Origin: Myxococcales bacterium
Lineage (GTDB): Bacteria; Myxococcota; Polyangia; Fen-1088
Assembly (NCBI GenBank): GCA_003159055.1
Contig: PMLH01000236.1
Span: 1-11,306, forward strand
Reading direction: 5' to 3'
DNA length: 11,306 nt
Every line of letters starts with the position of its first letter. The stretch's first letter is position 1. The notes under the pieces were generated by a model that ran no database searches, was not told where the DNA came from, and saw only the letters and a list, made by a program, of their open reading frames with translations. Shown piece after piece: positions 7,446 to 11,306 of this stretch. The position numbers were made by a program, and so were the translations under genes.

Positions 7446-9178
7446 AACGTCGGCGACGGCTCGTTTGTTCCCTTCGGGAGAGGGACTTGGGGGTGGGGGT
7501 GCAGTCTCTTCTGAAGCCAGACGCCGAGGTCAAGGATACCTTTACCCTCACCCCGGCCCACTCCCGAGGGGAGAGGGTGGTCTACACCAGCCGCTGCCGC
7601 TTAACGCCTATGCCGGTCCGCCCCCGGGCCGCGCGCGTCCTCGCCGAACCTTCCCGCGACGCTGCGCTGCCGGCAAAGCCGGCAGGCTCCGCACGCTTTT
7701 GCTTCATCGTTGTTCTTGCCTGCTGCTGGGGCATGGGTGGGCGAGCGCACGCCGACGAAACCAGGCCGCTTTCCCTCGTGCAGGCCATCGAGCGGGCGGT
7801 GGCCGGAAATCCGGACCTGCGGCGCGAGCGGGTTGCGATCGCCAAGGCCGCCGCCAATCAGATGGCAGTGGCAGGGCAGTTCGATGTTCGCCTGACTGCA
7901 CAGCTCGCAAACGAGCGCGCGGTAACCCCGGTCATTACGTGCGTCCCGACCTGCACGGACCTCTCCGCCGGAACGACGACGACGAACAGCTTCGGGTTTG
8001 GCCTGTCGCGAGATCTGGAGACTGGCGGTCGCTTGTCGCTGGCGGGCACCGCAAGCCGGATCTCGATTACGGGCTTGACCGATACGTCCCTGCTCAGCGG
8101 CACGCTCTACCAAAGCAATCTGGCGCTGGTCTTCACCCATCCCCTGCTGCGCGGTTTCGGCCGCGAGATCGCGATGGCCAACGTCCGCAGGGCGCGCATC
8201 GAGCAGGACATCGCCGAGCTCAACCGTCAGATGCGCGCGTGCAACGTCGTCCGCGATGTTGCGATTGCCTACTGGGAGCTGGCCTATGCCACGCAGGACC
8301 TGGCCATCCGTCGCTCGGCGGTCGAGCTTGCCCAGGAACAACTTCGCATCACCGAGGCCATGATCGGGGTAGGCCGCCTAGCCGACGCCGATGCGGCCTC
8401 GGTCGAGCGCGCGATCGCGCAGCGCCTGGAAGACCTGGCCACGGGCGAGCAGAACCTCTACTTCCGCAGTCTCGACCTCGAGGTTCTCTTCGGCGTTTCC
8501 GCCGACGCGAACCTTCCTTCGCTGGCGGCGAGCGACGCCCCGGTCGCCAGCTCGACGAACGTCGACGAGAGCGCGGAGATGTCCCGCGCGCTTGCAGCCA
8601 ACCCCCAGCTGCGCGCTTTGCGGCGGGGCCTCGACCTATCGCAGGCCGACCTCGCAGTCGCCAGGAACACCCTCCGACCGAGGCTCGATCTTGGCGCCAA
8701 GGTCGGCCCGGTTGGACGCAGCGAGGGATTTTCCGATGCGATTCGGCACACGGCTGGCCTCTCGGATCTCGCGTGGTCGGCCGAGCTCACCTTCGAGCTG
8801 CCGGTGCAGAACCGAACCGCGCGTGGGCAAATGGCGGCAGCCGAGGAGAATCTCGGCCTGGCCCACATCAACGCTGACGATTTCGCAACCAAGATCCGTG
8901 ATCTGGTTCTCCGCACCAGCCGAAGCGTTCGCACCGCTGGCAAGAGGGTCGAGCTGGGCAGGCGCGAGGTGGAGTTCGCACAGAAGAACCTCGACGCCGA
9001 GCGCGCGCGCTTTCAAGCCGGGCGAGCCACCAACAACGACGTTCTCCTACGCCTGCAAGAGCTGATGGATGCCGAAACGCGCCTGCTGCGTGCAACAGTG
9101 GACCAGAGCGAATCAGAAATCGCGCTGGCCGCCGCGACCGCCGAGGTGCTGGACCGCTACGGCGTCGTACTCCGGTAG
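7442..9178 (+). CDS. TolC-family outer membrane efflux protein (OEP)
   Basis: Outer membrane channel of the TolC family, which forms trimeric beta-barrel/alpha-helical exit ducts for efflux pumps or type I secretion. The mature part carries two OEP-type helical repeats: the first from LSLVQAIERAVAGNPDLRRE with the barrel strand region NSFGFGLSRDLETGGRL and the PLLRGFGREIAMANVRRA helix, the second ending ARFQAGRATNNDVLLRLQEL. The signal peptide core is FCFIVVLACCWGMGG, cleavage probably after RAHA. The start is uncertain. ATG 7442 overlaps the mutH stop as ATGA and has GGGG about ten bases upstream, giving 578 residues, but about 85 residues precede the signal core and much of them is repeat-encoded (7470-7580 and 7649-7696). 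ATG 7610 gives a more normal export signal (522 residues) but has no Shine-Dalgarno. No periplasmic adaptor or inner membrane pump is in the window; partner and substrate unknown. Confidence 0.9.
   Translation: MKRRRRLVCSLRERDLGVGVQSLLKPDAEVKDTFTLTPAHSRGERVVYTSRCRLTPMPVRPRAARVLAEPSRDAALPAKPAGSARFCFIVVLACCWGMGGRAHADETRPLSLVQAIERAVAGNPDLRRERVAIAKAAANQMAVAGQFDVRLTAQLANERAVTPVITCVPTCTDLSAGTTTTNSFGFGLSRDLETGGRLSLAGTASRISITGLTDTSLLSGTLYQSNLALVFTHPLLRGFGREIAMANVRRARIEQDIAELNRQMRACNVVRDVAIAYWELAYATQDLAIRRSAVELAQEQLRITEAMIGVGRLADADAASVERAIAQRLEDLATGEQNLYFRSLDLEVLFGVSADANLPSLAASDAPVASSTNVDESAEMSRALAANPQLRALRRGLDLSQADLAVARNTLRPRLDLGAKVGPVGRSEGFSDAIRHTAGLSDLAWSAELTFELPVQNRTARGQMAAAEENLGLAHINADDFATKIRDLVLRTSRSVRTAGKRVELGRREVEFAQKNLDAERARFQAGRATNNDVLLRLQELMDAETRLLRATVDQSESEIALAAATAEVLDRYGVVLR
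7470..7580. repeat. MITE/REP-like imperfect inverted repeat in the TolC-like N-terminus
   Basis: The left arm (about 7470-7501: CCCTTCGGGAGAGGG then TTGGGGGTGGGGGT) pairs imperfectly with the right arm (about 7541-7579: TTTACCCTCACCCCGG then CTCCCGAGGGGAGAGGG) around a 40-base centre. Sequences of the CCCTCACCCCGGCC ... GGGAGAGGG kind are, as I recall, widespread interspersed repeats in high-GC bacteria. It lies 28 bases after ATG 7442 and is open in the TolC frame. Confidence 0.65.
7649..7696 (+). repeat. Palindromic element, copy 3 (core only, inside TolC-like gene)
   Basis: Same 48-nt core as copies 1 and 2: CCTTCCCGCGA (7649-7659), 7 nt, 8-bp stem CTGCCGGC/GCCGGCAG with loop AAA (7667-7685), then GCTCCGCACGC. 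The stem differs from the other copies but pairing is fully kept. It ends directly before the hydrophobic core of the signal peptide. The flanking inverted repeat of copies 1 and 2 is not recognisable. Confidence 0.65.
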
Positions 9179-9188
9179 ACGTTCGGCT

Positions 9189-10397
9189 TCACGGACAGAC
9201 CTGGTAGCGGCTGTCGCAACCGCCACTCGGCAAAGGTAACGCAAGCGCGGAACCGTCGTCCGGGTCTGCCTCGACAAAATAGCCGTCGCCGTCGCTGTCC
9301 ACGCGCCGCGGGTCGGTGGCGATGAATGGATCTCCCGCCACGGTGTAGCCAAGACCGTTCGCCGTCCGCAGAACCACGTCGCCGACCACCTTGCCGGTGC
9401 GCAAGTCCGTGCTTGGTTCGCCGTGTTCGGTGAAATAGACGGCCGAGGTCGCTGCCAATCGGTCGACGGTGCTTTGGGTCGGATGGCCGTTCGGATTGCC
9501 GTCGCCGACCTGCACGATGGCGACTTCGGGGTCCAGCTCCGCGAGCAAGGTGGCATTGGAAGCGTAGCTGCTGCCGTGATGACTTACGCGATAGACGTCG
9601 ACGTCCTTCACCAGCGGCGCGAGCGCGGTTTCACCGTCGTGGTACGAGTAGCCGTTCGACGTGGAAACCGCGGTTCGGCCGGACAGGTCGCCGGCTGTGA
9701 AGTAGTCGAGCCGCCCAAAGCGCAGGAGCGCCGCGATCGAATAGTCGTTCTCGTCCGGCGGCGCCGGATCCGAGGAAAAGTCGCCGACGGGAAGCAGGCC
9801 GTTGCCGTCGACCGCGACGAAGGCGAAATCGACATCGCCACCCAACTGGACTTGCCCTCGGCCAGGAGCGGCGATTTCCGGAGAAGAAGCGGAAGCCTGC
9901 GGACTCTGCAAGTACGCGCGCCAAGCCGCAAGCGCCGCCCCGCTGGTGCCCGCGTAGTGATAGAGATCCCGATGCAAGAGCTTGCCGACGGAGAAGCCCT
10001 GTTGCTCGATCAAATGCCAAATCCCGCCGTAGCCTGGAAATCCGGTGTGGTCGACGTGAAAGTGAGAAATCACGACGTAATCAAGCCGGACGCAGCCCAG
10101 CACCTTCCTCACGTAGGCGCCGACCAGCTTCGCGTCGTCGTCGCGATCCCAGTCGGCCTCGCCGGCGTCGATGAGTATGGTTCGGCCGACCGGGCTGACG
10201 ATCAACGTCGAAACCGCTTGTCCGGCGTCGATGTGGTGGATTTCCAGCCAGCCCGCTTGCCACGTTCCGCTGCCACAGGTGCCACTCGACTGCGTTGGCC
10301 CTGCTGGCAAACCTGCGACCTCGGAATCATCCGGGATTCCGGGCAGACAACCCATCAAGGTCGTGGTCGCGACGAGAACGACAAACCCTTTGCACAT
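9189..10397 (-). CDS. ComEC-like metallo-beta-lactamase-fold lipoprotein
   Basis: Predicted exported metal-dependent hydrolase of 402 residues. The N-terminus MCKGFVVLVATTTLMGC is a lipoprotein signal with the lipidated Cys at 17. The metallo-beta-lactamase domain runs from about 50 to 330: IHHIDAGQA, the metal motif HFHVDH (112-117), TAGD (D237), and SHHGSS (272-277), the last being characteristic of the ComEC/Rec2 hydrolase branch, whose relatives degrade DNA or other phosphodiesters. It has no ComEC membrane channel, so it is a free-standing hydrolase at the envelope. The C-terminal tail has DSDGDGYFVEAD (367-378), a textbook 12-residue EF-hand-type calcium loop, and ends in a Cys-containing segment. 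The start is the only ATG giving a signal peptide; no Shine-Dalgarno is evident. It converges with the TolC-like gene, only ten bases separating the stops. Substrate not deducible; extracellular nuclease is a reasonable guess. Confidence 0.9.
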   Translation of the reverse strand: MCKGFVVLVATTTLMGCLPGIPDDSEVAGLPAGPTQSSGTCGSGTWQAGWLEIHHIDAGQAVSTLIVSPVGRTILIDAGEADWDRDDDAKLVGAYVRKVLGCVRLDYVVISHFHVDHTGFPGYGGIWHLIEQQGFSVGKLLHRDLYHYAGTSGAALAAWRAYLQSPQASASSPEIAAPGRGQVQLGGDVDFAFVAVDGNGLLPVGDFSSDPAPPDENDYSIAALLRFGRLDYFTAGDLSGRTAVSTSNGYSYHDGETALAPLVKDVDVYRVSHHGSSYASNATLLAELDPEVAIVQVGDGNPNGHPTQSTVDRLAATSAVYFTEHGEPSTDLRTGKVVGDVVLRTANGLGYTVAGDPFIATDPRRVDSDGDGYFVEADPDDGSALALPLPSGGCDSRYQVCP

Positions 10398-10509
10398 GCC
10401 GGACTATCGGCAAGCGGGCCGAAAAGGTTGCTTGTCGAATCGCCGTCGAGAGAAGCCACCTCGGTGATCCAGGCAACCTGTCGTTTGCGCCCGTGCCGCA
10501 ACAACGGGA

Positions 10510-10539
10510 CACGGAGGCCTGCGCTCGTTGGCCTCCGTG
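10510..10539 (-). terminator. Strong hairpin, possible transcription terminator
   Basis: Perfect 10-bp stem CACGGAGGCC / GGCCTCCGTG around a 10-base loop, between the small Lys/Ala-rich protein gene and the lipoprotein hydrolase gene, both on the minus strand. No T-run follows on either strand, so if it terminates it is not a classic intrinsic terminator. It could also be a processing or stability hairpin. Confidence 0.4.
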
Positions 10540-10566
10540 CGTGTGCTGCTGCTTCCAGTATTTGGG

Positions 10567-10582
10567 TTCGCGGGTTCGCGAA
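10567..10582. repeat. Small hairpin just after the Lys/Ala-rich gene
   Basis: Perfect 6-bp palindrome TTCGCG / CGCGAA with loop GGTT, overlapping a tandem duplication of GGGTTCGC (10564-10579), about 18 bases beyond the stop of the small gene. Role unknown. Confidence 0.4.
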
Positions 10583-10599
10583 GGCTTGCTCTTGCGCGA

Positions 10600-10878
10600 C
10601 TACTTCTTCGCTGGCGCGGGCGCGAGGGCGGGCTCGGCGGCCTTGACTTCTTTCTTCTCGACCTTCTTGTCGGTCTTCTCGGCCTTCACTTTCTTGTCGG
10701 TCTTCTCGGTCTTGTCGGCCTTCGCGATCTTGGCCTTGCCCTCTGCGGGCTTCGCTTCCCCAGCCTGTGCGAGCTTGTGAGTGACGTGCGCGGTGGCTTT
10801 CGGCGCCTTCGCGGCGGCGAATGCAGAACCACTGGTGAGGGCGGCGATTCCGAGGGCGATGATGATGTTCTTGAACAT
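10600..10878 (-). CDS. Small exported Lys/Ala-rich repeat protein, function unknown
   Basis: A 92-residue protein with a clear signal peptide, MFKNIIIALGIAALTSGSAFA, cleavage likely after residue 21. The mature part is about 71 residues, composed almost entirely of Lys, Ala, Glu, Asp, Thr, Val and Pro. It holds two copies of EKTDKKV spaced nine residues apart (27-base period in DNA) and ends PALAPAPAKK. It has no cysteine and no recognisable fold and is probably disordered and strongly basic, in composition like periplasmic acid-shock protein Asr or histone-like tails, without evidence of homology. The start is secure: AGGAG at 10891-10887 lies eight bases upstream. A sigma-54 type promoter lies about 45 bases upstream of the ATG. 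Divergent from ampG. A periplasmic charge-buffering or polyanion-binding role would be a guess. Confidence 0.8.
   Translation of the reverse strand: MFKNIIIALGIAALTSGSAFAAAKAPKATAHVTHKLAQAGEAKPAEGKAKIAKADKTEKTDKKVKAEKTDKKVEKKEVKAAEPALAPAPAKK
10664..10709 (-). repeat. 27-bp-period direct repeat in the Lys/Ala-rich gene
   Basis: A 19-base identical segment, TTCTTGTCGGTCTTCTCGG on the plus strand, occurs at 10664-10682 and 10691-10709. The 27-base spacing is nine codons, so copy-number change would stay in frame. A degenerate third unit (TCGGTCTTGTCGGCC) follows. Confidence 0.7.
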
Positions 10879-10884
10879 GGTGGC

Positions 10885-10893
10885 TTCTCCTTC
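10885..10893 (-). promoter_or_regulatory. Ribosome binding site of the Lys/Ala-rich protein gene
   Basis: GAAGGAGAA on the minus strand, with AGGAG eight bases before the ATG. It is the strongest Shine-Dalgarno in the window and fixes the start. Confidence 0.75.
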
Positions 10894-10923
10894 TTTCGGT
10901 TGCGGGTCTCACCCTGGGCAATG

Positions 10924-10939
10924 TGCAGCGAACGTGCCA
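10924..10939 (-). promoter_or_regulatory. Sigma-54 (RpoN) -24/-12 promoter
   Basis: The minus strand reads TGGCACGTTCGCTGCA. Compared with the known consensus TGGCACG-N4-TTGCA, all seven bases of the -24 box and four of five in the -12 box match, and the essential GG and GC are exactly ten bases apart. The predicted start is near 10913, leaving a 5' leader of about 35 bases carrying the AGGAG site. The position and the strand both fit the small exported protein gene. No enhancer-binding site was identified. Confidence 0.6.
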
Positions 10940-11017
10940 AGGGGCGCGGACGCAGGAAACCGCGCAGACAAGCCGTTTTCGCGTGACAGCCACCCGTCTG
11001 CCGAACCATTCCGCCCC

Positions 11018-11031
11018 TTGTGTGCACGCAA
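11018..11031. promoter_or_regulatory. Possible operator dyad upstream of ampG
   Basis: TTGTGTGCACGCAA is a near-perfect palindrome centred on GTGCAC (12 of 14 positions symmetrical), 54 bases before the ampG ATG and upstream of the sigma-54 type promoter of the divergent gene. It could be a regulator site for either gene; no family can be assigned. Confidence 0.25.
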
Positions 11032-11070
11032 AAACGCCCACGCGAAAATTGGCGTGCTCGGCGCGAACAG

Positions 11071-11077
11071 AGGAAGG
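11071..11077 (+). promoter_or_regulatory. Ribosome binding site of ampG
   Basis: AGGAAGG, seven bases before the ATG at 11085. It supports that start over the out-of-frame GTG at 11081. Confidence 0.65.
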
Positions 11078-11084
11078 TAGGTGC

Positions 11085-11306
11085 ATGGGCGCTTTCTTTG
11101 GCGCGTTTCGCAGCAAACGTGTCGGCATGCTTCTTGGTTTGGGTTTCGCGTCCGGCTTGCCTCTCGCAATGTCGGGCTCGACGCTCGGGACCTGGATGAC
11201 GAAGGTTGGCGTCAACCTCAAGACCATCGGCCTCTTCGCGCTGGTCAGCCTGCCCTATTCATTCAAGTTTCTGTGGGCGCCCCTGCTCGACCGCTTCAGC
11301 CTGCCC
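11085..11306 (+). CDS. ampG: AmpG-type muropeptide permease, N-terminal part (runs off right edge)
   Basis: Inner membrane transporter of the major facilitator superfamily that imports anhydromuropeptides released during peptidoglycan turnover. Only the first 74 residues are present, open to the edge. They show the family signature: FRSKRVGMLLGLGFASGLP, the first membrane helix with GFxSGLPLA; then LKTIGLFALVSLPYSFKFLW and the helix 2-3 motif APLLDR. This matches E. coli AmpG closely as recalled (GFSSGLPLAL, LKTIGLFSL, KFLWSPLMDR). The start is supported by AGGAAGG. The gene is divergent from the small exported Lys/Ala-rich protein, with 206 bases shared. Myxobacteria can carry several AmpG-like proteins, so the exact substrate is inferred. 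Confidence 0.9.
   Translation, partial: MGAFFGAFRSKRVGMLLGLGFASGLPLAMSGSTLGTWMTKVGVNLKTIGLFALVSLPYSFKFLWAPLLDRFSLP

Noticed and set aside
7339..8877. 512-codon open frame on the plus strand, out of phase with the TolC-like gene
   Set aside because: Arg/Pro/Gly-rich low-complexity translation typical of an off-frame; the overlapping frame is a convincing TolC-family protein.
10664..10709. Short regular repeats considered as a CRISPR-like array
   Set aside because: Two units of 19 bases with an 8-base gap lie inside a coding frame in nine-codon steps; this is a protein repeat, not an array.
11039..11056. CACGC ... GCGTG dyad before ampG as a terminator or operator
   Set aside because: Only five base pairs with an 8-base loop, too likely by chance in GC-rich DNA.

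Overview
The window looks like chromosomal DNA from a high-GC Gram-negative bacterium, most likely a myxobacterium or relative (Myxococcota). This is inferred from the GC-rich codon use, a membrane Ser/Thr kinase with a degenerate GGMADVY glycine loop, a signal-TPR-proline-membrane protein directly behind it, large secreted lipoproteins, and a good sigma-54 type promoter. No rRNA, tRNA, CRISPR array or transposase gene was seen.

Layout. The left edge holds the N-terminal half of dnaE (replicative DNA polymerase III alpha) on the minus strand. Divergent from it is a large lipoprotein gene with an Ig-like domain. Next comes a tight plus-strand run (3747-9178): a Ser/Thr protein kinase, a TPR/membrane protein 16 bases later, a MutH-type endonuclease immediately after that, and a TolC-family outer membrane factor whose likely ATG overlaps the MutH stop (ATGA). 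The spacing suggests one transcript, although the functions are mixed. Convergent with this run is a minus-strand lipoprotein with a ComEC-like metallo-beta-lactamase fold. Upstream of that is a small exported Lys/Ala-rich protein (minus strand). Divergent from it, at the right edge, is the start of an AmpG-type muropeptide permease.

The most unusual signal is a small palindromic element present three times between 5658 and 7700. Its 48-nt core has a fixed architecture: a CCTTCCCGCGA box, 7 nt, an 8-bp stem with a 3-nt loop, and a G(A/C)TC(T/C)(C/G)CACGC box. The stems differ in sequence but keep perfect pairing. All three copies lie inside open reading frames and are read through: in the n-region of the TPR protein's signal peptide, in the middle of MutH where E. 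coli MutH has nothing, and just before the signal peptide core of the TolC-like protein. A second, different inverted repeat (7470-7580) also lies in the TolC-like N-terminus. The pattern resembles the in-frame palindromic insertions known from Rickettsia (RPEs). That comparison is an inference from the sequence, not a database result.

Every stretch without a gene is under 300 bases. The two largest are 10398-10599 (a strong hairpin, possible terminator) and 10879-11084 (sigma-54 type promoter, ribosome binding sites, a small dyad).
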